In this document: piece by piece, positions 8,717 through 18,339 of the stretch | How the letters are laid out: each line of letters starts with the position of its first letter | Numbering within the stretch: the first letter of the stretch is position 1 | Source: Enterobacter ludwigii | GTDB taxonomy: Bacteria; Pseudomonadota; Gammaproteobacteria; Enterobacterales; Enterobacteriaceae | DNA length: 64,000 nt | Direction of reading: 5' to 3' | Assembly: GCA_900068845.1 (NCBI GenBank) | Contig: CEFQ01000005.1 | Span: 926,475-990,474 of the forward strand | Notes under the pieces: model-generated | Database searches by the model: none | What the model was told of the DNA's origin: nothing | The model's input: the letters and a program-made list of their open reading frames with translations, nothing else | Position numbers and translations under genes: made by a program

Positions 8717-9148
8717 TTATACGTTGCGCACGACGTTGCGTAGCTCGATGGTGTATTCCATGAGCGCATTTACGTCCTGGTTGTTTTTGGTTTGGGTAGG
8801 CTGAGTGGTAATCGAGCCAACCTGCAGATCGTAGGTTTCCTTCAGCGCCGCGCCGTCTCGAACAAACGACTCTTTGATAGAGCCATTAAACACCACCGGG
8901 ATGTTAGCGTTTCGCTGCTGATTCAGCCACACATCGTCATTGGAAAACTTCTGAACCCGCAAAACCATCACATGCACGCCAGCATCTACTCGTTTGGAGA
9001 TGGTTACACCGTTTTGAGAGCTGTTGGCGCGACTAGTCAGGGCATTTGATGGCGTCAGCGTGACATAGTCACCCACTGAGATATCCGTGATGATTCGCCC
9101 GTTAAGGACAATCGTGGCGGTATCTGCACTAATAACAATCTGAGACAT
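8717..9148 (-). CDS. Tail tube protein (DUF3277-like)
   Basis: A 143-aa beta-rich protein, MSQIVISADTATIVLNGR..., of the DUF3277 type that accompanies DUF3383 sheath proteins. It forms the inner tube of the contractile tail through which DNA passes. It lies 10 bp downstream of the sheath gene and 8 bp before the chaperone. Confidence 0.82.
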   Translation of the reverse strand: MSQIVISADTATIVLNGRIITDISVGDYVTLTPSNALTSRANSSQNGVTISKRVDAGVHVMVLRVQKFSNDDVWLNQQRNANIPVVFNGSIKESFVRDGAALKETYDLQVGSITTQPTQTKNNQDVNALMEYTIELRNVVRNV

Positions 9149-9158
9149 TTACCGCCCC

Positions 9159-10661
9159 TTATTTATTGAAGTTGATGATGATGTCTTCACTGTGAATGGC
9201 GCCCGCATTCTTCACTGCAATCTGAACCACTGGTGATTTGCGCTCCTGACGGTCAGCAGTTGACTGGTCAGCAAGGTCGCCAGCCAGCACATAGAAGCCG
9301 TTCTGCTCGATGTTTCGCAGGAACATATCGCGATCGCCAAAGAAATCAGGCAACGTCCACGTGCCAGGGCTGAACACGCCAGCACGCACAAAGCCACGGG
9401 TTGTCTTCTCTGCGCAATCTTCCAGTTGGTCCACACCGTAATACGTCTGAGGCACTTTGGTTGGCGTGGTCTTCAGCAGGTTGAACGAGTCAGTCTGCAC
9501 AGCGTCAACGTAAGCCATCAGGTTATAAACGTTATCCACGAAGTCGTTAGCGCCGCTTGAGAGCACAACCGGAACGTCTTTGATGGTGGTGTAGATATCG
9601 AGGCCAACGCGCTTGGCCTTGTCGATTTCAGTCTGGGAGTAATCTTCGGCAGGCACGTTCAGCGTTTTCAGGTTCAACGTGATCGCCGTGCGCTCACCGT
9701 TGAAGTTCACTGTGTGAGTTCGCGCCATGTAGCTAATAGCCAGCTTGCGATTGCCAGCCTTGCTGTACAGCATGCGGAAATTGCTCTGGCTTGCGAGCGT
9801 CACCGCCCACACTGGATTTGCAGGGTCGACTTCAAGCGCTTCATCTTCCGTAAATGTTTCATAGGTGATAACTGCGTTTGCTTTCGACCATGACGCAATC
9901 AGCGGAACCTGCGCGTCGAGGATTTTATCGATGAAACCAACACCTTTGATGTTCACCAGCGCTTTCAATGCGCTTAGTGATTCAAGCTGTGATTCTGGCG
10001 CCACTGGCGCTGATGCTTTGCCGTTAATTTTAGCCGCACCAGAACCGGCAGCGATCGACAGAATGTCGCCAATGAATGTGCCAGTGGCTGATGGTTTCGG
10101 ATAATCTACGGCAGAAGCCGCGCCAGTGGTCGAGCTGGTGAAGGTAATGCGTGTGCCGTCAAAGGCAACCGTCGCCACTGCCGGGGTGATTTCTGCCTGA
10201 ATCTGAGAAACTACATCAGCCAGGGTTGCGGCCTTTGTCCCGTCGATATCTGTTACATCGTGATCGGTGCCGTCGATGTTGATGCTGAATGACCAGTCAT
10301 CGACCAGGCGAAGCGCTGGCAGAATTGTTGCCTGTGAAATCTCTGCGCCGCGCAATACGCCTGCTGTTGCTGGCAGTGTTTCACCTGCGGCATTCCAGAA
10401 ACCAACAATCAGCGTGCCGCCAGCGGAGATCGGGTTTGGCGAAGTGCCGAAGAATGCATTTGCAAAGGCAGCTGTTACAGAAGACGCGCCAAAATCCTGC
10501 TCTACCGCCGCCGGAGTTTTATATGAACGCCAGCGCTCCGCAGTGCTAAGCACGCCCACCTGGCTCGTCATGATCGCGCAGACGTTGATATTATCCCGAG
10601 CAGCCGAGCGGCCTTCCTCGAGGAGCGTCACGTTGATGACGTTGTTAATTGATGCCGGCAT
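9159..10661 (-). CDS. Contractile tail sheath protein (DUF3383)
   Basis: A 500-aa protein of the DUF3383 sheath family. It starts MPASINNVINVTLLEEGRSA, and its C-terminal third carries LDIYTTIKDVPVVLSSGAND and FVRAGVFSPGTWTLPDFFGD, the conserved inner sheath domain. The inserted region at ~100-200 (rich in Thr, Ala, Asp) is the outer decoration domain. Its presence makes this a myovirus. It abuts the neck protein by one base. Confidence 0.92.
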   Translation of the reverse strand: MPASINNVINVTLLEEGRSAARDNINVCAIMTSQVGVLSTAERWRSYKTPAAVEQDFGASSVTAAFANAFFGTSPNPISAGGTLIVGFWNAAGETLPATAGVLRGAEISQATILPALRLVDDWSFSINIDGTDHDVTDIDGTKAATLADVVSQIQAEITPAVATVAFDGTRITFTSSTTGAASAVDYPKPSATGTFIGDILSIAAGSGAAKINGKASAPVAPESQLESLSALKALVNIKGVGFIDKILDAQVPLIASWSKANAVITYETFTEDEALEVDPANPVWAVTLASQSNFRMLYSKAGNRKLAISYMARTHTVNFNGERTAITLNLKTLNVPAEDYSQTEIDKAKRVGLDIYTTIKDVPVVLSSGANDFVDNVYNLMAYVDAVQTDSFNLLKTTPTKVPQTYYGVDQLEDCAEKTTRGFVRAGVFSPGTWTLPDFFGDRDMFLRNIEQNGFYVLAGDLADQSTADRQERKSPVVQIAVKNAGAIHSEDIIINFNK

Positions 10662-11150
10662 TTACTTATCCTCTAGAAATTGAAACTGCGGCGTGTCGAT
10701 ACGCAGCGTCTGCACATCGCGAGCCGGGGCGTATTGAATGTTGAAGCTGAGTTGAACCCGATTGCCATGGGACTGGCCCAGAAGCTGACCGACGTCGGTG
10801 ATGTTTGATACCGACATGATGGTTAATCCATTCTTGCGACGCAGCTCGTTAGCTTTCTGGCTGGCGCTTAGCATCAGATACTGTTCAGCGTTTGAGTAAG
10901 CCTTATCCCCGTAGAACTCCAGCACGATGCTATGGCTTACAGCTGCGGTGTAAGTCATCACCTCAGTGGCGCCATTGAATCGCTGCCCTCTTGCGATAAC
11001 CGACTGCGGCAGACTTCCGTTCACAACGATGTATCCCGTGGAAAAGTCAGTAGCGATGATGTTTTTACGGTCAAACTTAATCAACTGCTCGTCATAAACC
11101 AGCAGGTCTCGAACAAATCGGGCAACTGCTATCAGGTGTGGTTGCTTCAT
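10662..11150 (-). CDS. Neck / tail terminator protein (LIC_12616, gp12-like)
   Basis: A 162-aa protein starting MKQPHLIAVARFVRDLLVYD. The upstream in-frame ATG is ignored because this ATG gives a 4-bp ATGA overlap with the previous stop. It resembles the neck terminator proteins that cap the tail where it joins the head. It sits between the connector genes and the sheath, as expected. Confidence 0.72.
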   Translation of the reverse strand: MKQPHLIAVARFVRDLLVYDEQLIKFDRKNIIATDFSTGYIVVNGSLPQSVIARGQRFNGATEVMTYTAAVSHSIVLEFYGDKAYSNAEQYLMLSASQKANELRRKNGLTIMSVSNITDVGQLLGQSHGNRVQLSFNIQYAPARDVQTLRIDTPQFQFLEDK

Positions 11151-11503
11151 GGCGTTGGCACCAATAAGGGGAGCTTGGTTTCCTCTGCAATGGCGTGGCA
11201 AAAACCGTAATCCATGAAGTCTGCCGGAGACACCACCTTGTAATCCCTGCCGTCCTTCTCAATGAACTGGCCGGTTTCAATTCTTAACCGGGCATGAATG
11301 AGCAGGTACTCCTTCGACCAGTCCAGGCTATCAAGCGTAAGGTTCTCTTTGTTGGCGCTCTGCACCACCGCGATAATGTCCTGCGAGGTGACGACAACTA
11401 CCGGCTCAAAATCAACCGTGACTTCCGTTTTGGTTTTGAGCTTTACTGGCTGCTCCCAGCCAATCAGCGCATCGGTCATATCGAGATCGGATAAATCACT
11501 CAC
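11147..11503 (-). CDS. Head-tail connector protein, unidentified
   Basis: A 118-aa protein starting MSDLSDLDMTDALIGWEQPV, in the block of small head-tail joining genes. It overlaps both neighbours by 4-8 bp. The segment RLRIETGQFIEKDGRDYKVV looks like a small beta-barrel. It is probably a head completion or stopper protein; the family is not recognised. Confidence 0.7.
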   Translation of the reverse strand: MSDLSDLDMTDALIGWEQPVKLKTKTEVTVDFEPVVVVTSQDIIAVVQSANKENLTLDSLDWSKEYLLIHARLRIETGQFIEKDGRDYKVVSPADFMDYGFCHAIAEETKLPLLVPTP

Positions 11504-11963
11504 TGCGAACCTCCCATGTGATATCTCCGCGCAGTTCGCCGGTATTAATCAGAATCCCCGAAGAACCTTTTGCCTTTTTGGTCTCTTCCTTGATGTCTGG
11601 CCACGTGCCATAGCCGCCGGTTTCGAACGCTTTTACGCTGATGTTTCTGGCAACAATACCGATGAGGTTTAAGGCAGTGTTTGCATCCTTTTGACCAGCG
11701 CCAACTGCTGCGACCTGCGCCTGAATGGCCCGGTTAATCTCGGATTTTTTCAGCGTGAATGGCGCGCGCAGGAATGAGCGCTCATCAAGGTCTTCGGTAC
11801 CGAACTCATGGGCAGTACCGACCTCAATCACGGATACCCCACCCTCGTACTTCTTATCGCCCACTTTCGATGCAGGCAGGCCAACGGCGACATAATGCGT
11901 TTTCATCGCCTTAAGGTTTTTAAGGTATTCGGTAGTTGCTCTAAGCGTTTCTTCAGGTGTCAT
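11496..11963 (-). CDS. HK97 gp10-like head-tail joining protein
   Basis: A 155-aa protein with the gp10/virion-morphogenesis signature VIEVGTAHEFGTEDLDERSF followed by LRAPF (residues ~46-70) and a C-terminal GTWPDIKEETKKAKGSSGIL. Proteins of this family act at the head-tail interface. Placement between the DUF4054 protein and the connector agrees. Confidence 0.82.
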   Translation of the reverse strand: MTPEETLRATTEYLKNLKAMKTHYVAVGLPASKVGDKKYEGGVSVIEVGTAHEFGTEDLDERSFLRAPFTLKKSEINRAIQAQVAAVGAGQKDANTALNLIGIVARNISVKAFETGGYGTWPDIKEETKKAKGSSGILINTGELRGDITWEVRSE

Positions 11964-11972
11964 GCGATCACC

Positions 11973-12335
11973 TCATCGAATGGCCAGCACATGCACGCCC
12001 ACCAGTTTGCGGAGCCGGATGTATTCCTGTCCGTATCCACTTGAGGCGTAACCATCATGGTTTGCACCGAAACCCGCATCAGGCGCTGAGTAGCCAATGG
12101 AGACGCCAGCAACTGAGCGGCTGGCAATAGACTTCATTGGGTTTCCGTTTGAATTTCCTGATGGAGTGAGAGCGCCAGACGCATAGAGAAGATGAGCCGC
12201 CAGTGCAGCCTGCCCCTGCTCATAAAGGCGGCCCCACACTTTGCGGCTCATCTGGTTTGCTGCATCGCCTAATGCGCCCTGAATGCGGGCTGGTGCTGTG
12301 CTGGTGAATTCGGGGTAACGATCAATGAATTCCAT
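11973..12335 (-). CDS. DUF4054 head completion protein
   Basis: A 120-aa protein starting MEFIDRYPEFTSTAPARIQG, similar to the DUF4054/gp6-type head-tail adaptor family. A longer in-frame start would overlap the capsid gene by 88 bp and is rejected. The middle has the helix GRLYEQGQAALAAHLLYASG common to head-tail adaptors. Confidence 0.8.
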   Translation of the reverse strand: MEFIDRYPEFTSTAPARIQGALGDAANQMSRKVWGRLYEQGQAALAAHLLYASGALTPSGNSNGNPMKSIASRSVAGVSIGYSAPDAGFGANHDGYASSGYGQEYIRLRKLVGVHVLAIR

Positions 12336-12349
12336 GCTACCCCCTTCAG

Positions 12350-13315
12350 TTACTGCGGAGAGGACTTGTAGTCCACATACACGGCTGACTGCGGCTGCTT
12401 CCACATGGCACCACCAAACGCAGAGCGATAGCCGCACTCATAGGTCAGCAGGTCACGAGCGCGAACAGCCAACAGTTCTGGCATATGCACCTCCATCTCG
12501 AGGTAGTCAGCCTCGTAGGTGTAAACCACCATGCGCGTTTTGCCCGGCTTGATGCCGACCGCATAGTTGCTTGGCACCTTAACAAACGTGATGCTGAACG
12601 ATTCGTTGCCTGACGCTTTACGCAGCGCTGCCATGATGCGATCCATTGCCGCGACAGGAAGCAGGTCAGCGCCAACGATTACTGAGTTGGCGTCAAACTT
12701 CTGCATAGCGAGCATGAAGTCGCTGGCGTCCATTGCGATGTGCGTTGGCTGGATGCGGTAGGACGATTTACGCCATGCAACGTTGTAGGCATCAAGAACC
12801 ATTGCGACGAACTCTTCTGAGGTCATATCAGCGATGGTTTTGTTGCCTGCATCAGTGATTAACTGAACAGCTGAGCTTGTCAGCAAGCCTTCCTGACCTT
12901 TAACGCCCTGATGGCCTACATAGCCCGCATACTGAATGGTTGCCAGTGCGTTGGCATACAGATCGTCCTGCTTCTTAGATTGCAGGCTGATATTCAGGCG
13001 GGCAATCTTCTCCAGTTCCTGCTGCGTCCAGGTGGCAGCTTTTGCCCACTGACCAACCGGCGCTTTCATCCACTCGATATCGCTATCAATAGTTTTCAGG
13101 CTGTTGGTTTTGTTGCCGATGATGCCGTCTTTAACAGAGCCAACGACTTTAGACACACCGAAATCAACGTATTCGAGGGCGAAATCGAGGCCCTCTTTAA
13201 TTGGCAACGCTTCACCAATATTGATTTCCGGTAGCTCTCGTTCCTGCAGGGTCATGTCGCGCTCAGTTAGCGCTTCCTGCAGGACGTTTTCAAAATCTGC
13301 GGTTTCCATTGGCAT
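12350..13315 (-). CDS. Major capsid protein (DUF2184)
   Basis: A 321-aa protein of the DUF2184 family, an HK97-fold major capsid protein. It starts MPMETADFENVLQEALTERD; the C-terminal part contains KPGKTRMVVYTYEADYLEME and VRARDLLTYECGYRSAFGGA, the axial-domain end of this fold. It follows the cement protein gene by 3 bp. This is probably the most abundant phage protein. Confidence 0.9.
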   Translation of the reverse strand: MPMETADFENVLQEALTERDMTLQERELPEINIGEALPIKEGLDFALEYVDFGVSKVVGSVKDGIIGNKTNSLKTIDSDIEWMKAPVGQWAKAATWTQQELEKIARLNISLQSKKQDDLYANALATIQYAGYVGHQGVKGQEGLLTSSAVQLITDAGNKTIADMTSEEFVAMVLDAYNVAWRKSSYRIQPTHIAMDASDFMLAMQKFDANSVIVGADLLPVAAMDRIMAALRKASGNESFSITFVKVPSNYAVGIKPGKTRMVVYTYEADYLEMEVHMPELLAVRARDLLTYECGYRSAFGGAMWKQPQSAVYVDYKSSPQ

Positions 13316-13318
13316 GTC

Positions 13319-13810
13319 TTATTCCCCCGCCTCTGCTGGCGCTGCCTGCTGTACGTAACCCAGGGTGATCGCAACGCAGTTATTACCCGCGCTCACGTCT
13401 TCAACCCAGTAACCCAAATCAATGTTTCCAGTCGCTTCATCAGTGACCTTTCCTGCATCTGCACCAGTAGGAACGATGTAAGCAGTGGCACCGCGGGTGA
13501 AGTCGGCACCTTCCACGGTCAGAGCGCCTACACAGTCACCGTGAGAGAAGTGACCGATGTTTGCCTGCTTGTTAGGTGGTGATGCGTCGCCGTAAATATC
13601 GCGAACCACAATGCCGTGAATGCGAGTGTTAGCTGCCAGAGGCATGACGCCACCTGCAGGGTTAACAGCCACGAAAGTGCCGTATGGCAGTGGAGTGTCG
13701 GTCAGGTTCTCTTCGCCCCACACTTTGTCGTTAGAGCTGGAAGCGCGTTTAATTGAACCTGGTTGAATAGTGCCGTCAGCACCGTCCCAGTCAGTGAATC
13801 CGAATGCCAT
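13319..13810 (-). CDS. Capsid decoration / structural cement protein
   Basis: A 163-aa beta-rich protein starting MAFGFTDWDGADGTIQPG, resembling the DUF2190/gp24 cement proteins that stabilise capsids after expansion. It lies between the protease-scaffold and the capsid gene, the usual place for a decoration protein. Confidence 0.75.
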   Translation of the reverse strand: MAFGFTDWDGADGTIQPGSIKRASSSNDKVWGEENLTDTPLPYGTFVAVNPAGGVMPLAANTRIHGIVVRDIYGDASPPNKQANIGHFSHGDCVGALTVEGADFTRGATAYIVPTGADAGKVTDEATGNIDLGYWVEDVSAGNNCVAITLGYVQQAAPAEAGE

Positions 13811-13812
13811 GA

Positions 13813-14955
13813 TTATTTACCCCCAAGGCGTTGATTGGCTGTTTTTGTAGGTGCTGGCTTGCTGTCTTTGAATAGATGGCTGCCGATTTCACTACGCGGT
13901 TTAGAAGTGGCCTGAATGGCTGCGTATGCTGCACGCACTTCGCTGTCGGTCATTCCCTTGACCTGCGCATCGTTGAATGCACGGGTGCTAACGAGCACTG
14001 CTGAGCGAATGTCTCGCGCTGATTTCGCATCGGTCAGATTTACTTTCGGGAAGCGAGATTTAGCGTCGGTCATGGTGGCTTCGGTTTCGCTGCCAGCCTT
14101 CAAAGCTGCCAGCTCATCCTCAAGTTCCTTCACCTTGTCTTTCAGGTCGGAGTTCTCGGTTTCAAGCGCGGTGATTTTTGCGTCTTTGTCATCACCACCT
14201 GCTGCCGGGTCTGCATCCACAGGGGCGGCGGCCGTCATGCCATCAAGCTGAGACTTAAGTTCGGCAAGCTGAGCCAGCACCTGTTGCGCCTGCGCATTTG
14301 CTTCTTCTCCACCTTGCGAGCCGAGGTCTTCGAGCGCTTTTTCCAGAGCGGCGATCATTCCAACAATCTCGTCTGGCGTCAGGCTCGCACCCTCTGCATC
14401 TTTCAGTTTTTTACCCTTCAGGAACCCAAGGGCGTCGGTTAGTGTTTTGAACATCGGCTTACCTTTTTTGTCGTTTAACTTACACTGAGGCCCGTAGCGC
14501 CCCTCTGCTACGCCCGCGACGTGATTGCCGCGAATGTTGATGTGGTAATACTTGCCATCACGATCTGCTAATTCAGCAGGCTCATAGCCAACTGAAACCT
14601 CACGTATGCCGGTCTTCTCCAGCGTCTCAATTGCCGCCGAGTCAGTCAGGAACACGTCACATACGACTTCATCACCATCGATGCGTGTGTTGGCGATATG
14701 TCCTGATGATTTCTCTTTGTGGTCTGTGGCATTCACCGCGCCATCGTCTGGATGGGTGAGCGTGAAAGGCAGTCCGTTGAATGAGGCGAGAGTTTCTGGC
14801 TTGGAGAGTTCGTCGAGCGTGCGGATTACTGTAATTTTCTTGTTGGCATCGCTGCCGGTTAACCCTATTTCGTGTCCGTAATATTCAATCGGACCGGCGC
14901 GGGTTATCGTCGCAGTGGTAATTACGTACCCCTGCGGTGTTCGTTTCCATCTCAT
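13813..14955 (-). CDS. DUF2213 prohead protease with C-terminal scaffold
   Basis: A 380-aa protein. Residues 1-165 match DUF2213, a capsid-maturation protease type domain, with the candidate catalytic segments REVSVGYEPAEL (Ser) and RGNHVAGVAEGRYG (His). Residues ~225-295 form an acidic coiled coil (ETENSDLKDKVKELEDELAA) likely to act as scaffold inside the procapsid. Order before cement and capsid genes supports this. The catalytic residues are my reading. Confidence 0.82.
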   Translation of the reverse strand: MRWKRTPQGYVITTATITRAGPIEYYGHEIGLTGSDANKKITVIRTLDELSKPETLASFNGLPFTLTHPDDGAVNATDHKEKSSGHIANTRIDGDEVVCDVFLTDSAAIETLEKTGIREVSVGYEPAELADRDGKYYHINIRGNHVAGVAEGRYGPQCKLNDKKGKPMFKTLTDALGFLKGKKLKDAEGASLTPDEIVGMIAALEKALEDLGSQGGEEANAQAQQVLAQLAELKSQLDGMTAAAPVDADPAAGGDDKDAKITALETENSDLKDKVKELEDELAALKAGSETEATMTDAKSRFPKVNLTDAKSARDIRSAVLVSTRAFNDAQVKGMTDSEVRAAYAAIQATSKPRSEIGSHLFKDSKPAPTKTANQRLGGK

Positions 14956-14958
14956 GGT

Positions 14959-15810
14959 TTATTCCCACGCTACATAAGGAAGTGACAGGCACCGGCACTG
15001 GTAATCCTCGCCGGGGTTACCTTCAAAGGCGCCAATGCTGCTGCGCTTCTTCCATGTTTTGCCGCCATCGTCTGAATAGACTGTCGGATCAGAGTATTTG
15101 CAAAGCTTGTTATTCAGGACGAAATGACTGTCGCGCTCACGCTCATCACCGGTGCCACTCCACTCGTAAACGTCCAGCCCTAGCGCTTTGCTACGCCCCT
15201 CGGTCAGGGCTGAGTTGAGCTTTGCTGTCTGGTCTCGCGCAATGAATTTCGCCCGACTGAGTGACACGTCACCACGCTCCTGAATGATGCTAATCAGGTT
15301 CTCGCTCCTGCCACCTTCACGGAGATTGCCGAAAACCTTCTCGCCAATGTCATTGATGAAGTCCGTCTGAATAGACGTTATCAGCCCGACATTTTCGCGG
15401 ACGGCTTCCTCCATCTTCTCCCTGATCGCACCATCGCCTAACATTCCGGTCAGGTCTATCCCAAACGCCTCTTTGTAGGTGCGCTGGGTTTGCTCCTTGT
15501 TCTGGAAGTTGGCGCGATTGACCAGGCCTGATGCAATGCGGCTGGCGATGTCAGCGATTGATATGCTGGCGAGTCGCTGCATAATCCGGGCTAATCTGGC
15601 GGTGATTGAAAGCGGAGTAGTGTCTGGTGCATCGGTGAGGTTTGGTCTTTCCAGTTCTTCGATGACTACCTGAGTCATGCTGTTGATGAACTCATTGAGC
15701 CTGTCGCGATACCACACCTCAGCACGCTTGCTTGGTGTGGGTGAGCGCATCTTACGCCGCCTCGGCTTCCGGCGGCCCTGCTTGCGCTCCAGTAGCTGTT
15801 GGAGTTCCAT
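14959..15810 (-). CDS. Head morphogenesis minor protein (Mu F / SPP1 gp7 family)
   Basis: A 283-aa protein whose C-terminal ~110 residues carry the Mu F-like signature: SRAKFIARDQTAKLNSALTE and a final Cys-containing GEDYQCRCLSLPYVAWE. The N-terminus is strongly basic (RKQGRRKPRRRKMR). Family members enter the capsid with the portal and are needed for head assembly or DNA ejection. The 59-bp overlap with the portal gene is longer than usual; an internal start is possible. Confidence 0.85.
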   Translation of the reverse strand: MELQQLLERKQGRRKPRRRKMRSPTPSKRAEVWYRDRLNEFINSMTQVVIEELERPNLTDAPDTTPLSITARLARIMQRLASISIADIASRIASGLVNRANFQNKEQTQRTYKEAFGIDLTGMLGDGAIREKMEEAVRENVGLITSIQTDFINDIGEKVFGNLREGGRSENLISIIQERGDVSLSRAKFIARDQTAKLNSALTEGRSKALGLDVYEWSGTGDERERDSHFVLNNKLCKYSDPTVYSDDGGKTWKKRSSIGAFEGNPGEDYQCRCLSLPYVAWE

Positions 15811-17110
15811 AGCTTCCCCATGAACCAGAGTCTGCGCCAGCGCTGACGATCCCGGCTATTTCCTCTTCGGTGACCGTCTTCAGAACGCCGCGTGCAATCA
15901 TTTCACGAATGGCGACTTCGTCAGTCAGAATCGATGAGGTTACAAGCGTGTTGAAGCCCGTTGCATACTGAGCAAATCGCGCGGCCTCTTCGGTCTCGTT
16001 AATGCTGTCGATTGATGGGTATTCGTAGGCGATCGCATCAGCAACAGATAGCCTGTCCAGAATGAATTTATCTGCGAAATCCTGCATCGGCCGCAGACGT
16101 GTTTCCTGCATGCCGTTGATGGTTTCGTAATAGGCTTTGTTGTCTTCTTCACCACTACTGAATCCGCTGGCAGACTGTCCGAACAGTACTGTGATTGGCC
16201 TGTCGAGAGCGCCAGCCAGTACGGTAGCCATCTTAGTGATGACGTCGGATAGGCCAGTGAATTGTGCGTTTTTCTGCTCATAGCGCCCCTGAGATTCAGA
16301 TGTGCCGGCATCAATAAGCAGCAGCCCGGTGGAGGATTTAGTTTCCTTCATCACCCTCGCATATTCACGCACCTGATTTTCCTGACCCGCCGCAATCTGG
16401 TTATTCATACCAGGCACGAACAGGACATCAACGTTTGCCTCCTGAATGGTGTCGCCGGTGCTCAGGATCGCAGTGTCGAACGTTTTGATGTGTTCGTATG
16501 GCGCTTGCAGATCAGATGTACCGAACTGGGCGCGGTCTTTGATGCTGTGCCGACCAAGCTTTGTGCGGCAGCAGCGAGAGTGGTGAAACTTGAGTTGCTT
16601 ACTGCCAACGTCAATCTGATAGGTCAGCGGTTCGCCAAAGTTATATGACTTAACATCGGTGATGATGTTGCTGTCCGGCGTGTACTCACCTTTGCGAAAC
16701 ACGAGGAATTTGATGATGTCCTCAGCCTGCAAATCGACTTCATTGACTATTTGGTCATCTGAACAATCAGTCACTGCGACGATAAGCGAGTCGCCCATGA
16801 GCGATGCCCAGCTCAGCGCATTGTTGAACACATGGCTCAGATTCAGCTCTGTTTCAGCGTCTCTGATACGCTGTTCAATGGAGCTATCAAAATCACCGGA
16901 GAACTCGCGCGGCAGCTTGAGCATATCGGCGGCGGTCTTATCGATGTACTTCTTCACTACCCACGACTTTTTGTACATCGCGAGCAGCTCTTTATCCGGC
17001 ACGTCAGGACGTGTGCTGCTGTAACGCACCGCGCCGATCTTCTCACCGAGAGAGGTCATTAAGCTGACCAGGCCATCATTAAGACGACCGATAATCTTTT
17101 TCTTCGTCAT
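15752..17110 (-). CDS. Portal protein (DUF1073 / HI1409 family)
   Basis: A 452-aa protein starting MTKKKIIGRLNDGLVSLMTS, with a TAATG overlap to the terminase stop. It belongs to the DUF1073 group of phage portals (HI1409 type), recognisable by KELLAMYKKSWVVKKYIDKT near residues 40-60. The dodecameric portal is the DNA entry channel and terminase docking site. The C-terminus is Gly/Ala-rich. Confidence 0.88.
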   Translation of the reverse strand: MTKKKIIGRLNDGLVSLMTSLGEKIGAVRYSSTRPDVPDKELLAMYKKSWVVKKYIDKTAADMLKLPREFSGDFDSSIEQRIRDAETELNLSHVFNNALSWASLMGDSLIVAVTDCSDDQIVNEVDLQAEDIIKFLVFRKGEYTPDSNIITDVKSYNFGEPLTYQIDVGSKQLKFHHSRCCRTKLGRHSIKDRAQFGTSDLQAPYEHIKTFDTAILSTGDTIQEANVDVLFVPGMNNQIAAGQENQVREYARVMKETKSSTGLLLIDAGTSESQGRYEQKNAQFTGLSDVITKMATVLAGALDRPITVLFGQSASGFSSGEEDNKAYYETINGMQETRLRPMQDFADKFILDRLSVADAIAYEYPSIDSINETEEAARFAQYATGFNTLVTSSILTDEVAIREMIARGVLKTVTEEEIAGIVSAGADSGSWGSYGTPTATGAQAGPPEAEAA

Positions 17111-18339
17111 TACATGATGTCCCATACCGTTGAACGGCCTTTGATATGCCCGTCAAGGCTGTAGCGTATTCCATCGAAGCAGTGCTCATTACCGTCCGCA
17201 AGCTTAGGCAGCACCTCTCCAGTAATGCGATCGGTTTTGTATGACCACATACGTGCTTCACGCGCCACGTTCTTGCAGCGCGGATGGATGATGATTTCGT
17301 CAAAGCCGCGCAGGTGTGCAATGCCATCCTCAACGCTACCCTGCCATTTTTTAGCGGCTGAGATATCAAACCCCTTGCGCCTGAGATAGCTGATTGTTTC
17401 TGGTCGGGCTGAGTCGGCTTTGATGGGCCACTCACGAGAACCGGGTATCGTGTCGTAAAGTGCTGGCATGTGATCGAGTTCGGTGTGAACTCCGTATGCT
17501 TCATATTCAATGTAAAGCGTGTTTCCAATGATGAAATCACGAATTAACGTATTGGGGTCTTTAGCAAATCCAAAATCTGCGCCAAAGAATAGGCGCTCGG
17601 CCTTCTTCCATAGCGTGTCGGAGAACTCAGCGATGCGGTATTTGCCAGCCAGCACCTGCTTATCTGAGTTTTCGAGATAAGCACCCTCCCACACCCATGC
17701 ATAGGTTGCCGGGTCGAGACGGCGCTGGTCATTAAGGCGCTCACCTTCCAGAACATCAGGAAACCACGGGTTGTCGGTGTAATTCATCTCGACCGTTACG
17801 CAGTCGTCACCAGCCTCTTTGCGAAAGCGTTTATCCGTAGCGCTACCATCGCGCTCCGGGTTCCACGTCACCCAAATCTCTGAACCTTCTTCACGCACTG
17901 TCGGGCTAAGCTTCTGCCAAGCGATTTCACTGACAGATTCGGCTTCATCTACCCAGCACAACAGGATGCGTGCTTTCGACTTGATGCTGTCGAGGTTATG
18001 ACGCAGCCCGGCGAAAACGTACGTCACCGTCTTGTCGATGGTGCGAATGTATTTTTCACCAATGTCGAAGTTAGAAGCCAACCACGGCACCGACAAAATC
18101 GCCTGCTTCACTTCCTGCATGCTCGACTCTTCCAGCGAGTTCATGAACTCACGTGCGCACAGGATTACGCCGCTCTCGCCATTCATCATCGCCTGATAAG
18201 CCTTCACTGCAGTCATCAGCGCGAAGGTGCGGGTCTTGGCGCTACCGCGACCACCGTGTGAACAGCGGTAGCGTTTGTTGATTGCAGTGAACAGTGGAGC
18301 GAGCTTAGCGGGGATCGGAAGTTGAACTGCTTCACTCAT
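17110..18339 (-). CDS. Terminase large subunit (PBSX type)
   Basis: A 409-aa packaging motor. The Walker A loop is CSHGGRGSAKTRTFAL (residues ~27-42), the Walker B region ARILLCWVDEAESVSE (~117-132), and the nuclease domain begins LFFGADFGFAKDPNTLIRDF (~238). It cuts concatemeric DNA and pumps it into the head. It overlaps the small subunit by 4 bp. Confidence 0.94.
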   Translation of the reverse strand: MSEAVQLPIPAKLAPLFTAINKRYRCSHGGRGSAKTRTFALMTAVKAYQAMMNGESGVILCAREFMNSLEESSMQEVKQAILSVPWLASNFDIGEKYIRTIDKTVTYVFAGLRHNLDSIKSKARILLCWVDEAESVSEIAWQKLSPTVREEGSEIWVTWNPERDGSATDKRFRKEAGDDCVTVEMNYTDNPWFPDVLEGERLNDQRRLDPATYAWVWEGAYLENSDKQVLAGKYRIAEFSDTLWKKAERLFFGADFGFAKDPNTLIRDFIIGNTLYIEYEAYGVHTELDHMPALYDTIPGSREWPIKADSARPETISYLRRKGFDISAAKKWQGSVEDGIAHLRGFDEIIIHPRCKNVAREARMWSYKTDRITGEVLPKLADGNEHCFDGIRYSLDGHIKGRSTVWDIM